Below are positions 11,454-21,963 of a stretch of 64,000 nt of DNA, piece after piece. How positions within the stretch are numbered: position 1 is the stretch's first letter; every line of letters begins with the position of its first letter. Source of the DNA: Gautieria morchelliformis (taxonomy: Eukaryota; Basidiomycota; Agaricomycetes; Gomphales; Gomphaceae); the NCBI GenBank assembly GCA_015179125.1, contig WHVA01000023.1:186001-250000 (forward strand), written 5' to 3'. The notes beneath the pieces are model-generated. The model did not search any database. It saw only the letters and a list, made by a program, of their open reading frames with translations, and was not told where the DNA came from. The position numbers and the translations under genes were made by a program.

Positions 11454-11943
11454 ATGTCTGTCAGGGGACACCCTGTTTTCCATTTCCAGTTCCGACACCA
11501 CGCCCAGTTCCGACTCCATTTCCGACTCCGGTTCCGGTTCCGATTCCATCTCCGCATCCGCTTTCGGGAACGATTCCGCTTCTGGGAGAACTTCCACCAG
11601 TTCCGTTCGCCTTGCCAGTTCCACTCCAATTTCCGACTTCCGCCCCGGAACAGTGTCGGAAATCAAGCGACTCGCATAATAGGTGGCATCAAGGGTCGAT
11701 CAAGGGTCAGGGGGATGCAGGGTTGATGGCGGGTGCCAAGTGTTGTCCCTGGCTGCGCAGCGTAGTATAATACGGGCTCGCTGACATTGGGGGTCCTTAG
11801 ACTTTTCTCTTTGGATTTCCCCTTGTCAGGTGAGAATCCCCTCTCTTGTATGCTCTGTTCATTTATACAGACTTTGGATTTCCCCTTGTCAGTTGTGTGG
11901 TAGTGAGGTCTCCACAACTAGCCAGGGTTGCCCTTACAATGTC
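11454..11943 (+). mobile_element. Copy C: antisense solo LTR inside copy B pol
   Basis: A 480-bp LTR (11459-11938) in plus orientation interrupts the minus-strand pol of copy B. It is flanked by perfect 5-bp duplications ATGTC (11454-11458 and 11939-11943). The uninterrupted site is visible in copies D, E, F and G (for example at 25212-25233). It presumably arose by LTR-LTR recombination after a full element inserted, so it is the youngest event in this part of the nest. Confidence 0.95.
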
Positions 11944-12585
11944 TGTATGAGCCGTTCAGTCTTCCGCTGCTCCTGGCGCTCCTTCCGCAGTTCCGACCTG
12001 CACATGTGACACTTGGCTGGACATCGACTCATCAGTACCTTCCGAGTCTGCCAATTGATCTCGGGGTTGTGCTCCTGAAGCCAGGTAAACCCGAGGATGA
12101 TGTCCTGCTTCCCCAGGCTGGTGACTGCAAAGGAAGTGCGTTCTGAGTGTCCATCGTAGCGGAGAATTGTGTCTACTATCTCCGTGATGGACCCTGCCTC
12201 ATTGGGGCTTCCATCCACATTGAACACCGGGATTGCACGTTGCAACTTCCGCGTGGTCAGTCGGTTCCGTTCCACATAGTCCCGGTCCATAAACTGACCA
12301 GTGGCCCCGCAATCGACAAGGGCGGGTCCGGATTTGACTTCCGCCGTATCTGTCGTCTGGATCTCCACCTTAATGACTAGTGACTTGGGCCAGGGGTGGC
12401 AGCAACAACATAGCGCTTCGGAAGGCGTCTCTCCCAAGGGCGGATGCGGGATGGATGGGGTGTCAGATTTGGTTTTTGTGTGACTTTATCCGGTGGGTCT
12501 GTACGAAGTGAGGGGAGTGGGGGCTTTTCATTCTCTACTTCAAGACAGGCAAACCGGTTATGTACAGGCAGCAGGGGCACACATC

Positions 12586-13761
12586 TCACCCGCTGCGTGT
12601 CACAAAATCCGATGCATCTTCCGCTTCCGGTAGACCATGTTCCGCATTTTCGGAAAGCTCTTCCGCAGTGGGCACTCCATTTATGTCTGCAAGCGCGAGG
12701 AACTCTGGAAGGATCTCGAGTTTCTCCTCTGTGGTCATAAGCCGGATATCAAAGGCTTGGGGGCACTCGCGAGCGTAGTGGCCTGGTTGTCGGCAGCGGA
12801 AGCAGGTGATAGTTCCGTGGCCTTTTCCGCGCATGCGGTCAACATCCATCGGGGCAGGGCCACTCTTCGAGGGAGGAGGGCTATGGTTCCTAATAGGAGC
12901 AGGCGGAGCGAGCATCGGAAATAATTTCCGTGTGGGAATGAATGCGCTTCCGGGTTTTGGCACAGGTTGAGTAGGACGAGCGGAACTGCGTGTCGTGTTC
13001 CGACTTGTCTCCACGAAGGCCTCATTTGCCTCCCTGTTCCGAGAAACCTTCTGCGCAGCTTGGTACCACCCTTCCGGGTCATCAAAATCCGGAGCTCCAT
13101 CCCCAAGCAGCGCAACTTGGTTCTGGAGCGTCGGATCAAGTCCTCGTCGGAATTTGATGACGATCGTCTTGTCGTCGTCATATTCCGCAAGGTCGATGAG
13201 CTCCTGGAAGCGATCGATGTAGTCATCGACCGGATCTTTGGCCTGGTACCAGCTCGTCCCCTCGAGCTTTGTAAGGGCTGTGAGCTGCTCGTTTTTCGGG
13301 CAGAACTGGTCGGAAAATGTTTTCTCGAACGCGTCCCAGTCCCGGAAGTAGTTCCCCTTGCCCTTTGCTTCATGTCGGATCACCTTGTTTGCAAAACGGG
13401 CTGCGCGGTCCGATTTGAAAAAGGACAACGTCCAGTGAATCCGAGCCTGGTCGTTCGGAAAGAGGTCGCCGACAATTGCGAAGTAGATGCTGCATGTGTT
13501 GAAGAATGCGCGTCCCTTCTCCCGATCTCCGTCAAAGTCCGCCGGAGTTGCGGGTTTGACCTTTGCTAACTTCGCGGACATCCTCTTTTCCGCTAGTTCC
13601 GCTTTTCCGAAATCCGGATCATCCAGCATTTCATTTCCACCACCTTGTGGAATATCTAACTTAGCCAAAATCGCTTGTAAGGCTGTTTCAATCGCGTCGG
13701 TCTTCATCCGGTTCCGCGTCAATTCCTCCTCCATATTCCGAAGACGATCGTCCGGATCCAT
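12586..13761 (-). CDS. gag: Copy B Gag with zinc knuckle
   Basis: An intact 391-residue frame runs from ATG at 13761 (MDPDDRLRNMEEEL) to TGA at 12586. A short coiled-coil-like N-terminus is followed by the Ty3-type gag core (FFNTCSIYFAIVGDLFPNDQ, YFRDWDAFEKTFSDQFCP, DDYIDRFQELIDLAEY), a Pro-rich linker, and one CCHC zinc knuckle (CFRCRQPGHYAREC, about residue 310). It should form the particle and bind element RNA. The frame is open upstream to the LTR without another ATG (65 codons), and that stretch is also protein-like in copies F and G, so a non-AUG start is possible. Pol overlaps its end in the -1 frame. Confidence 0.9.
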   Translation of the reverse strand: MDPDDRLRNMEEELTRNRMKTDAIETALQAILAKLDIPQGGGNEMLDDPDFGKAELAEKRMSAKLAKVKPATPADFDGDREKGRAFFNTCSIYFAIVGDLFPNDQARIHWTLSFFKSDRAARFANKVIRHEAKGKGNYFRDWDAFEKTFSDQFCPKNEQLTALTKLEGTSWYQAKDPVDDYIDRFQELIDLAEYDDDKTIVIKFRRGLDPTLQNQVALLGDGAPDFDDPEGWYQAAQKVSRNREANEAFVETSRNTTRSSARPTQPVPKPGSAFIPTRKLFPMLAPPAPIRNHSPPPSKSGPAPMDVDRMRGKGHGTITCFRCRQPGHYARECPQAFDIRLMTTEEKLEILPEFLALADINGVPTAEELSENAEHGLPEAEDASDFVTRSG

Positions 13762-13936
13762 GTTGGAAGGAGAAATATGGGACGGGATTTCCGGGGTTGG
13801 GAGCTCGACGTAAGAAGAGGGGCTGTCGTACGCTGTATGTGCGGAAGAGGTTGCGATCTCCGAGTCGCTGTCTCCGATTCCGAACGCACCTATGGCGAAT
13901 GCAACGCACAGTACGACCGCCGGTCCTCTAGGGGAG

Positions 13937-13946
13937 AGACTTTTCT
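13937..13946 (-). other. Putative self-priming primer-binding site, copy B
   Basis: Two bases inside the 5' LTR end, the sense strand reads AGAAAAGTCT. This is the exact reverse complement of AGACTTTTCT (complement of 14089-14098) in the same LTR. That LTR decamer starts 33 nt after the first base of TATAATA, where the RNA 5' end is expected. No tRNA-type TGG start is present at this position. Confidence 0.7.
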
Positions 13947-13948
13947 GC

Positions 13949-14428
13949 TGTAAGGGCAACCCTGGCTAGTCGTGGAGATCACACTACCACACAACTGACA
14001 AGGGGAAATCCAAAGTATGTATAAATGAACAGAGCATACAAGAGAGGGGGTTCTCACCTGACAAGGGGAAATCCAAAGAGAAAAGTCTAAGGACCCCCAA
14101 TGTCAGCGAGCCCGTATTATACTACGCTGCGCAGCCAGGGACAACGCTTGGCACCCGCCATCAACCCTGCATCCCCCTGACCCTTGATCGACCCTTGATG
14201 CCACCTATTATGCGAGTCGCTTGATTTCCGACACTGTTCCGGGGCGGAAGTCGGAAATTGGAGTGGAACTGGCAAGGCGAACGGAACTGGTGGAAGTTCT
14301 CCCAGAAGCGGAATTGTTCCCGAAAGCGGATGCGGAGATGGAATCGGAACCGGAACCGGAGTCGGAAATGGAGTCGGAACTGGGTGTGGTGTCGGAACTG
14401 GAAATGGAAAACAGGGTGTCCCCTGACA
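13949..14428 (-). repeat. 5' LTR of copy B with TATA box
   Basis: 480 bp and identical to the 3' LTR except for one base. In sense orientation it contains the U3 TTCCGA-type repeats, TATAATA, the AGACTTTTCT presumed RNA start, a 19-bp direct repeat (GACAAGGGGAAATCCAAAG on the plus strand) bounding a 63-bp intron-like unit, and the CCCTTACA end. Confidence 0.95.
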
Positions 14429-14433
14429 CTATC

Positions 14434-14854
14434 TCCATCAAAGTCCGCCGGAGTTGCAGGTTTGACTTTTGCCAACTCCGCGGACATGCTCCCATCTGCT
14501 ACTTCCGCTTTTCCGAAATCTGACTCATCCTGCATTGCCTTTCCACCACTTCATGGAATATCTAACTTAGCCAAAATCGTTTGTAAGGCTGTTTCAATCG
14601 CGTCGGTCTTCATCCGGTTTCATGTCAACTCCTCCTCCATATTCCGAAGACAATCGTCCGGATCCATGTCAGAAGGAGAAGTATGGAATGGGATTTCCGG
14701 TGTTGGGAGCTCAACATAAGAAAAGGGGCTGTCGTATGCTGTGTGCATGGAAGAGGTTGTGATCTCTGAGTCGCTGTCTCCGATTCCTAACACACCTATG
14801 GTGAAGGCAATGCACAGTACGACAGCCAGTCCTCTAGTGGAGAGAATTTTCTGA
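14434..14854 (-). pseudogene. Copy A chromovirus gag, proximal part
   Basis: This continues copy A on the other side of copy B. In the minus-strand frame, MDPDDCLRNMEEELT is followed by an in-frame TGA where other copies have an Arg codon (CGA to TGA). Downstream come a substituted KTDAIETALQTILAKL and ELAKVKPATPADFDGD. Together with 6978-7709 it makes one gag cut by copy B. Confidence 0.85.
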
Positions 14855-15076
14855 TGTAAGGGCAACCCCAGTTGGCTGTGGAGATCACACTACCACACAA
14901 CTGACAAGGGGAAATCCAAAGTATGTCTAAATGAACAGAGTATACAAGAGAGGGGATTCTCACCTGACAAGGGGAAATCCAAAGAGAAAAGTCTAAGGAC
15001 CCCCAATGTCAGTGAGTCTGTATTATACTACACTCTGCAGCCAGGGACAACACTCAGCACTCGCCATCAACCCTGC
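14855..15076 (-). repeat. Truncated 5' LTR of copy A
   Basis: The LTR end TGTAAGGGCAACC is followed by about 220 bp homologous to the U5/R part of the chromovirus LTRs, with more substitutions than any other copy. It is cut where the S1 element begins at 15077. The U3 part is not found on the far side of S1. The binding-site decamer next to it is mutated. Confidence 0.85.
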
Positions 15077-17414
15077 TGTCAAGATTGGTTTTTAGGCGTT
15101 AATATCGTGTATTATTGAACACAGCGAATGCCCAAATAGCCTGTGAGAAGAAGTATGCCGTTTGGCGAATGAGATGAACCAATAAATGTTCAGAAGGTAA
15201 GAGGGCTGCCCGAACAGAGCTAACCCTTATCTACAGTCATAGCGAAGTAGCCCGTGACACTTGACGATGGGACGTGCAAAGTCTCACGGAAAGGTGGTTT
15301 AAGCAGCAACAATCCTTTCGCCGGTGAAGGTGCTCTTTCGCCAATAGCACCGAAAATAGTACGAAGGCTAAGGTAATGAAGGTGAGGTAAGAAAACTCAC
15401 CAGTGGTGCTTAAGTCCTCCTCTGGTCGAAGATAGGAATCTACAGGAGAGGGCTCAAGACGATAGTCACAGTGAGGTGAGGTCAAGCTTTGCACAAGATA
15501 GACGTATGATAATTGAACTGGGGAATATACATGCGAACTACTTATACTGAATGTTCATATGATGCTAGCGAATAGGAAAGAGGCCATCTTGAGTCAGGGT
15601 TGGATAGGGGTGCGTAGTCGAGATACAAATAGATGAAACACATATACAATAGGATGAAAGAGGAGTGTGAACATGAAACGACGGGGAGGAAAGAGGGTGA
15701 AGGTACCTATGTACAAAAACACGCCTTGAGACCTGCATACACGTTACCCTGCACGGACTCTTCATTTGCTGGGTTGATCCCACACGATCCATGTGTAGGA
15801 CATCCTGCGAATGCATTCCGGCCATAGGAACATCCAAAGGGGGTTGGGTCGAGAAGATGATGGGACCAGTGATGAACCATCAAGCTGGGTAAAGGATGTC
15901 AATCGTGTTTGATGGTGTGCCTACTGGCGAATGATTCAAATAGCGAATGGTCGTTTGGCAAATAGGTGTCAATATTGGATTTTGGGCGTTAATATTGCAT
16001 GTTAGTGGCGAATGCCCGAATAGCGTGTGCGATCTAGCGAATCACCCAGCGAATAGTACCGAAGAGGTAACGGTTAAGAAGTAAGAGGATTACTCAAAAG
16101 GAATTCGCCCTGATCTACAATCATAGCAAAATAGCCCATGACACTTGACGATGTAACGTGCAAGGTGCCATGGAAAGGTTGTTTAAGTAGCAACAATCCT
16201 TTCGTTGGCGAAGCGCAGAAGATAGTTCGAAGGCTAAGGTAACGAAGATGAAGTATGAGAACTCACTAGTGATGCCTAAGTCTTCTTCTTCTGGTTGAGG
16301 ATAGAAATCTACAGGAGAAGGCTCAAGACGATAGTCACAGCGAGGTCAAGTTTGCACAAGATGGACGTATGATAATTAAACTGGAGAATATACATGCAAA
16401 TGTAGACTACTTATACCGAATGCTCATATGGTGCTAGCGAATAGGAAAGAGGCCGTATTGAGTCAGGGTTGGATAGGGGTGCGCAGTCAGGGTACAAATA
16501 AATGAAACACATATACAATAGAATGAAAGAGGAGTGCAAACATGAAATGACGGGGAGAAAAGAGGGCAAAGGTACCAAACACGCCTTGCAACCTGCATAC
16601 ATGTTACCCTGCACGGGCTCTTGGTCTGCTGGGTTGATCCCACACGATCTACAGGTAGGACGTCCCAGGAATGTATTCCGGCCATAGGAACACCAAAAGG
16701 GGGTTGAGTCGAGAAGATGATGGGACCAGTGATGAACCATCAATCCGGGTAAAGGATGTCGATCGTGTTTGATGGAATGGCTACTGGTGAATGATGCAAG
16801 TAGCAAATGGTCATTTGGCGAATGTGGCGAATAGTGAATGGAGCAACAAGTGAATGTCGCAAAGCCGAGCAAACATGGAAGAGTGGTGAAAGGGAAAACA
16901 GGGATAGCTGGGTACAAGAAATGAATGAGTCATGACAACTGTATATTGAAAACTTCAGCGAAGCTAATTCGTCCTGCCCTGCAGTGGTACGAGTCCCATT
17001 GAGTCCAACCTGCATGGAGGCTGCAACTGACACTATCCAAATGCGTCCTGAGTATGTGGATCTGTCATGGAGTGGGAGTTTAACAGGTGATGGGTTCTAT
17101 GACGGATGATGGCCCCAACACCTGGGGTCCTGGCAGGAATGATGCAAATAGTGAATGCAAAAGCAGTATGGCGACGAATATTTTGGCAAGATATTCGCTG
17201 GTTCAGGAAGTCGTTCACTGGTTCAGGAGGTCATTCACTGTGTGTTGAGGGATGATTCACAGAATAAACGAATCATGACAATAGGGCGAAGAGCGAATGG
17301 AGCGAACATAGAGGAGGAGTGGTCAAGGGGAAGGGCGAAGCCAAGCGAACATGGAAGAGTGGTGGAAGGGAAAAATAGGGATAGCTGGATACAAGAAATA
17401 AGCGAGTCATGACA
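15077..17414 (+). mobile_element. S1a: LTR-like element, itself split by S1b
   Basis: It starts TGTCAAGATTGG at 15077 inside copy A's LTR and runs to 15966, then resumes 17286-17414, ending GAGTCATGACA. The family has short inverted ends TGTCA/TGACA and no coding capacity. It holds many GCGAAT/GGCGAATAG words and a roughly 1-1.3 kb body, which fits a long solo LTR. No duplication of the left flank CCTGC follows 17414, so the right side of S1a or the copy A flank has been lost. Confidence 0.75.
15962..17285 (+). mobile_element. S1b: solo LTR inserted in S1a
   Basis: TGTCAATATTGG at 15967 to AATCATGACA at 17280 (1314 bp) is flanked by perfect 5-bp duplications ATAGG (15962-15966 and 17281-17285). 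Removing it joins the two halves of S1a. An internal GAGTCATGACA at 16937 shows that the 3' part exists in two versions of the same end, as also in the copy at 39423. Confidence 0.85.
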
Positions 17415-18819
17415 CAAGATACCATTTCCGGTTCATCAGGACTTCTGTTTGTTCCGCTGTCTATTAGACTTATGCACCCCTTGTTCTTTTTGCCTATTGT
17501 TCTTGACTATACCCTGCCCCCTTGTAGTCCCTTGTTCTGTATTAGTTGCTTGCCCCATCTGTCTATCCGACTTCCACTCCCTCCAGAACTTGCTTAGTAC
17601 TACCCCATTACTTGTTGTCTCAGCTCTTTGTACAAAACCCCCTCATGTATGCCCTCCAATTCTGCAATCAGATAATCAACTTTGATACGTGAATCCCCTC
17701 GCATTGTCTCCTGTTCTTAGTACAGCGAGTCTTGCAAGTACTCTGTCTCTCTCTACCTTCGATACTCTGTCTTCTGCCTCTTCTGTCATTCGTCCTCCAA
17801 CCTCCGACTCTCGACACTCCAGCCAAGGTCAACTCCAGCATACCACCAACCTCCGCCTCATCCAATCTGCAGGACTCAAGTCCGAAATACCTAGGATGAT
17901 AGTTCATCAGGGGTACAACACATAAGTTTGAGCTTCAGGAAACCAACATTTTCATAGAATTTCCAAACTGAGGAAACTTTATTAAATATTTAGTTTCATA
18001 GAGGAGGAAATTCAGTGTTTCCTTAGGATTTCTTGAAGATATTGAGGTGATGATTTTGCAATTTTTGAAGGATTTCCTGGAGTCAGAAAACTCTGACAAA
18101 ACAATAAATTTTCATCCAAATTCCTGAATTGGGAAATTTTTCAGAAATGTGGAAATCCTCAGGATTTCCAGTAGATTTACAAAGTCAGGAAATTTTGCCA
18201 TGCCTCCAGTGAGGGGTTGCTGAGTAAATAGATGATTACCATCCAATACCATGAAGGTAGTAGATGTCATGGCCTCTAAATTATGCCATTCTTCTCTGAG
18301 AGGCCAGCACTTGAGATTTGCACTCTTCAATTGAGGATAATTGAGCACCACATTCCATCAATTGTACAAGCCACCAAGGCAACAAAGTATCCCCAATGGG
18401 AGTAAGCACAGGATGAGGCTTGATGAACACAGGGGGATGCAGAGGTCATGAGGCATGATGAATGGCAGGGGATGGGGTGATGTTTGTTGGTAGTATAAGC
18501 ATGTTGGATGATAAGTTTCCCATATCAGAGGCGGAGACAAGGTGCAGTGTGTGCTGAGAGCAATGGACAGCAGAGATCTTTGCAAGATGAGGGCGAAGGG
18601 ATGGACAAGGTCTCATGACCATTCTGGGTAGTGGGTGGACTTCTGCAGCTCTGGCTGGGACTTATGGGATTGGGATCAAAGGCAAAAGTGGGGTTAATGG
18701 AACATACGACTGGTAAGTTAATATTATCAAAGAATTATTTGGTGGAATGAAACTACATATTTAATCAGGATTTAGCAACACCTCTTTGTATACAATATTA
18801 GATGTTTTGTTCCCCTCCC
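17415..18819. other. No recognisable gene; possible fold-back remnant near 18212
   Basis: No supported coding frame. The A/T-rich part 17938-18212 has many GGAAAT/ATTTCC inverted words and ends GCCATGCCTCCAGTG at 18198-18212. That is nearly the terminal sequence of the fold-back element at 52968-53362. The matching left end is not visible, so only a one-ended remnant is suggested. Confidence 0.4.
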
Positions 18820-19119
18820 CTAAACAACATGGACTCTGTTCCAATTAGTGCATCTTGATACTACAACATAAAACTGTCCATGTGAAAATACTGCATATTG
18901 CAAGTCTATTCCTACCATGCCCCCATACTCCCACCCAGTGCCTTGTCTCCCCACAGGGAAAACCTGACACTGACATGGCACTGTCAAGTAGTCCCTGTGC
19001 GGTGCAGAGGGCATGTTCAACAAGGATGAGGTGCTCGCAGTTGTGTTTGCAGGGAAGCTACCAAATCATGCCTTCACATGAACAGTTAAAAAGGCTTAAT
19101 TTCACATCGCCTTACCTGG
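18820..19119 (-). pseudogene. PIF1-like helicase C-terminal remnant
   Basis: The minus-strand frame 19023-18820 ends with VGIDLQYAVFSHGQFYVVVSRC and TNWNRVHVV, the C-terminal motif of PIF1-family helicases, including those of Helitrons. The upstream sequence is degenerate and is cut by the S2 LTR at 19120. No Rep domain or Helitron end was found, so the assignment to Helitron is inference. Confidence 0.6.
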
Positions 19120-19289
19120 CCACATGTTAGGGATTGTCCACAAAGTAGCTACCTATTTATGAACATTTACTAAGTAGTTAATTAGTTTCAAATGTCCTTA
19201 GGAAAGGCTGTATTAAGATTTCTATGCCACACTCACATTGGGTCCACAAGATACAACAATCTCTTGGTAGCTTAGCTAAGAATCCCCCA

Positions 19290-19460
19290 CGATCACATGA
19301 CTATCACATGACCTCAAAACAGCTCAAAGTCACCTGATCATCAACAGTCACCTGACAATCACCTGACCTCAAAGTCACTTGATTATCTATGGTCACCTGA
19401 CAATCACATGACACCACCACATGACCTCAACCCAGCTTGAAGTCACATGATAATCACATG
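19290..19460 (+). promoter_or_regulatory. Array of eleven CANNTG E-boxes in S2
   Basis: At least eleven CACATG, CACCTG or CACTTG cores, mostly in the form TCAC(A/C/T)TGA, lie within about 170 bp and are spaced irregularly by 10-25 bp. Upstream of a TATA box this looks like an enhancer for a bHLH-type factor. The factor is unknown. Confidence 0.6.
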
Positions 19461-19653
19461 AGCATTGGAGTTTTTTACATACTCTTAGCTTTACTGTCAC
19501 AGAGCTGTGACTTTAACCCAATATAGCAATAGAACCAGCCTTCCAATAGTTTCCAAACCTTTCCTGAAGCTTCTCTAAGCTTCCACAAGGTTCTTCACAG
19601 TAGTAGAAGCTACAAGGTTCCTAGCAGTAGTTACATAAGCTAGATAGATGCAG

Positions 19654-19660
19654 TATAAAT
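19654..19660 (+). promoter_or_regulatory. TATA box of S2 LTR
   Basis: TATAAAT within CAGTATAAATAGCC, the only good core-promoter match in the LTR. Transcription would begin near 19685. Confidence 0.6.
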
Positions 19661-20785
19661 AGCCTGCAGTTTTAGCAGTGAAGCAATCAATCATCTTTCA
19701 CCCAAACCACCCATACCTTGAGTAACTGAAGTGTGACTTCAACACAGCCTTGTACCGAAGTACTGGCTCACTGACTTGGCTACAGTCTAAGATTGCAGCA
19801 ACTCTGATTGGCTCTGAGAAGTACAAGAGTGCTCTATTTTAATTGCAGCAGGCTCTGAATAATTGCACTGCAAACAGCAACATTGCTAAGAGTAACTGAT
19901 TAGTAATCCTGTACGATTAGACGCCACTCTGAGCAGTGATCTAATAGTCTTGGTTATTAGTTATTCAATTCATGCAATAGATTATTAACTTAACTCTGAG
20001 TTAAGTGGGTTAATAGCCTTTTGAGTAATTGATCTTTCTTGATCAATCAACGCACTACAGATATTAACCTAACTCAGGGTAAGTGAGTTAATATCCTACG
20101 TTTGTTGAGTTGGAAAACTAGAAAAGCCACGAGAATAGTGATATACTTGAACTGAGGAAGAGTTCAAGCACAGAACTATCTTTTCATGTCTTGGGATTAT
20201 TGTTGTCTTTAATTCACTCGACCCGCAGTCCTAAGACTCTATGTAGCTTTTCCCCTTAAAGTATCTGGACCCTTGGACAGCTAATAACATTCTTTGACCT
20301 CACAAAGTATTTCACAATCTGAGAACTACATGTGTTCAGTTAAATCTCTATTGCTACACTTCCTGTACCAATACTGATTCTGATTGTTCACCGGAGTATA
20401 ATTTCTTAATTGGGTTCTCTGTTAAAATAGTTTCAAAGCTTGCGTGTGCTTGTAAAGTCAAATCTCTGATTGAACTTTAGAATTGTGTTTAACACCACAG
20501 TTTTACGTTTAGTTCAATGGGTTCTAAAACACCACACTGCATGATTAGAAATCACATGATGAGCACCATGCAGCTAATCTGGGTCAGAGGCAAGCATAGA
20601 TTGTACTTTACATACCAGCCTCCATTCAATTATGATGACCTTGTGTGAATCATTAGCTTGCATTGTAGATATGCTGCAGGACAGACTTTGCCCAAGACAG
20701 ATCATTGGAGGGTTACCACATGTACTATATGGGAAGTTAAATCACTGTAATATCCATTTGTCAAAGAGTGATTACTCTGGGAAAC

Positions 20786-21420
20786 TCATGTGGCCCCTCT
20801 GCATTGCATCCACAAAGTCCCATGCTCAAACCGGTTGAGATCAAGCTTTGTGAGTCCCTTTCCAATGACAGCAGTATTCGTGGGCCACCACAAACCTGAG
20901 TGAGACCAGGGTGGTACCCAGAATAAAAGTTCTGAGTGTGAGTTCAGTAACAAACCATTTTCGAGCTGTGAGTCATGTCGAAAGCCAGGGCCTGTAGCCA
21001 TGCAAAGGACATTAGCAGATGCTGTATGTTCCAACAAATCAAGAGCTACTGACTAGCCTGACCTGGAAATGGTACTGAAATGAGGTCCCCAGGATCTGCA
21101 TTCCACACATGGATCATATGGTCATCAGACCCCGAGACGATCCGCTTGCCATCCTGCGAGAATGCCACCGACATGACAAAACTGGTGTGGCCTTCGAACG
21201 GTGCTTAAATGAGCTCCGCAGTGTCTGCATTCCACACACAGATCATGTTGTTCAAAGACCCGGAGACGATCCACTGGCCGTTGTGGGAGAATGCCACCGA
21301 CAAGATTGTTATGAAAAGAACCATATCGTACCCTGTTACTCTCTCATCCGTTCCGAGCCGCCGGTTACTCACCATTCCTTTCCTACCATGAGCACACACT
21401 GTCCTACGAGCCATGCAGAT
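20786..21420 (-). pseudogene. C-terminal remnant of a NACHT-WD40-type protein
   Basis: The minus strand encodes two WD40 repeats (SVAFSHNGQWIVSGS...ICVWNADTAEL and [20 protein letters not shown]...VWNADPGDL). They are separated by an in-frame TAA, and the C-terminal block NSHSELLFWVPPW...GLW...KLDLNRFEHGT ends at 20786. That last block is typical of the C-terminus of agaricomycete NACHT-WD40 (NLR-like) proteins. Stops and frame changes show it is dead. The NACHT part is absent, and the right end is cut near the copy D LTR. The family is established; the original domain layout is inferred. Confidence 0.75.
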
Positions 21421-21470
21421 CCACCGAGGTGCTCACACGCGCACTGAGCTGAGTCGAGTCGAGTGATCAC
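21405..21470. repeat. Fragment related to insert S3
   Basis: The words CACCGAGG, CACACGCGCAC and GAGTCGAGTCGAG, in this order, also occur at about 41248-41290 inside insert S3. A decayed fragment of the same repeat is likely. Confidence 0.45.
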
Positions 21471-21482
21471 ATGAGCCTATGC

Positions 21483-21963
21483 TGTAAGGGCAACCCTGGC
21501 TGGTTGTGGAGATCACACTACCACACAACTGACAAGGGGAAATCCAAAGTCTGTATAAATGGACAGAGTATACAAGAGGGGGGATTCTCACCTGACAAGG
21601 GGAAATCCAAAGAGAAAAGTCTAAGGACCCCCAATGTCAGTGAGCCCATATTATACTACGCTGCGCAGCCAGGGACAACACTTGGCACCCGCCATCAACC
21701 CTGCATCTCCCTGACCCTTGATCGACCCTTGATGCCACCTATTACGCGAGTCGCTTGATTTCCGACACTGTTCCGAGAGTGGAACTCGGAAATTGGAGTG
21801 GAACTGGCAAGGTGAACAGAACTGGTGGAAGTTCTCCCAGAAGCGGAATCATTTCCGAAAGCGGAGGCGGAGATGGAATCGGAACCGGAACCGGAGTCGG
21901 AAATGGAGTCGGAACTGGGTGTGGTGTCGGAACTGGAAATGGAAAACAGGGTGTCCCCTGACA
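21483..21963 (-). repeat. 3' LTR of copy D
   Basis: 481 bp, from TGTAAGGGCAACC to CCCCTGACA on the plus strand. The pol frame extends into it and terminates at 21695. Confidence 0.95.

Larger units (their letters stand above)
7969..12589 (-). pseudogene. pol: Copy B Pol: protease-RT-RNase H-integrase-chromodomain
   Basis: The frame starts in the -1 frame relative to gag and overlaps its last codons. The protease region holds SGPALVDCGATGQF (about 12330-12290), with D-C-G in place of the usual D-S/T-G. From 11458 to 7969 the frame is uninterrupted. Numbered from 11316 it shows RT with FTKLDV and YLDD (about residue 225), RNase H (ADSSDAATGA, WTDHKNLEYF at about 447), an integrase zinc finger with CDLC (about 637), core residues in SVDFIVELP, SDRGPQF (about 730) and GQTERVNQELE, a GPF segment, and a chromodomain (YVVERILDSRFV...WEGYGYEENSWVPEQD, about 961-995). 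The last 73 or so residues, Ser/Asp-rich, are encoded by the 3' LTR. It is broken by the solo LTR at 11459-11938 and by a 1-nt deletion near 12388; the rest is intact. Confidence 0.93.
7705..14433 (-). mobile_element. Copy B: full-length chromovirus (Ty3/gypsy with chromodomain)
   Basis: This is a complete element (7710-14428) flanked by perfect 5-bp duplications CTATC (7705-7709 and 14429-14433). Both LTRs are 480 bp, begin TGTCAGGGG and end CCCTTACA in sense orientation, and differ at one base (8118 versus 14358 region), so the insertion is recent. It interrupts the gag of copy A. Order on the minus strand: 5' LTR, primer-binding site, gag, pol in the -1 frame with a C-terminal chromodomain, G-rich polypurine tract, 3' LTR. 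An antisense solo LTR (copy C) and a 1-nt deletion near 12388 break pol. Without copy C and its duplication the element is about 6.2 kb. Confidence 0.95.
19120..20536 (+). mobile_element. S2: 1407-bp solo LTR
   Basis: The sequence runs from TGTTAGGGATTG at 19125 to TTCTAAAACA at 20531, with TGTT/AACA ends, and is flanked by perfect 5-bp duplications CCACA (19120-19124 and 20532-20536). It contains an E-box array (19290-19460) about 200-360 bp before a TATA box (19654-19660), the layout of U3. No internal region is present. The strand is chosen from the TATA box and is not otherwise proven. The superfamily (Copia or gypsy) cannot be told from the LTR alone. Confidence 0.85.

Noticed and set aside
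11459..11938. Possible bidirectional promoter or new gene in the middle of copy B
   Set aside because: It is a solo LTR with exact 5-bp duplications, which explains the whole segment.
15077..17414. CRISPR-like or satellite array because of repeated GCGAAT words
   Set aside because: Word spacing is irregular and the borders are those of two nested LTR-like elements with a target duplication.
18820..19119. Complete Helitron
   Set aside because: Only a short helicase C-terminus is present. No Rep domain and no CTRR hairpin end were found.
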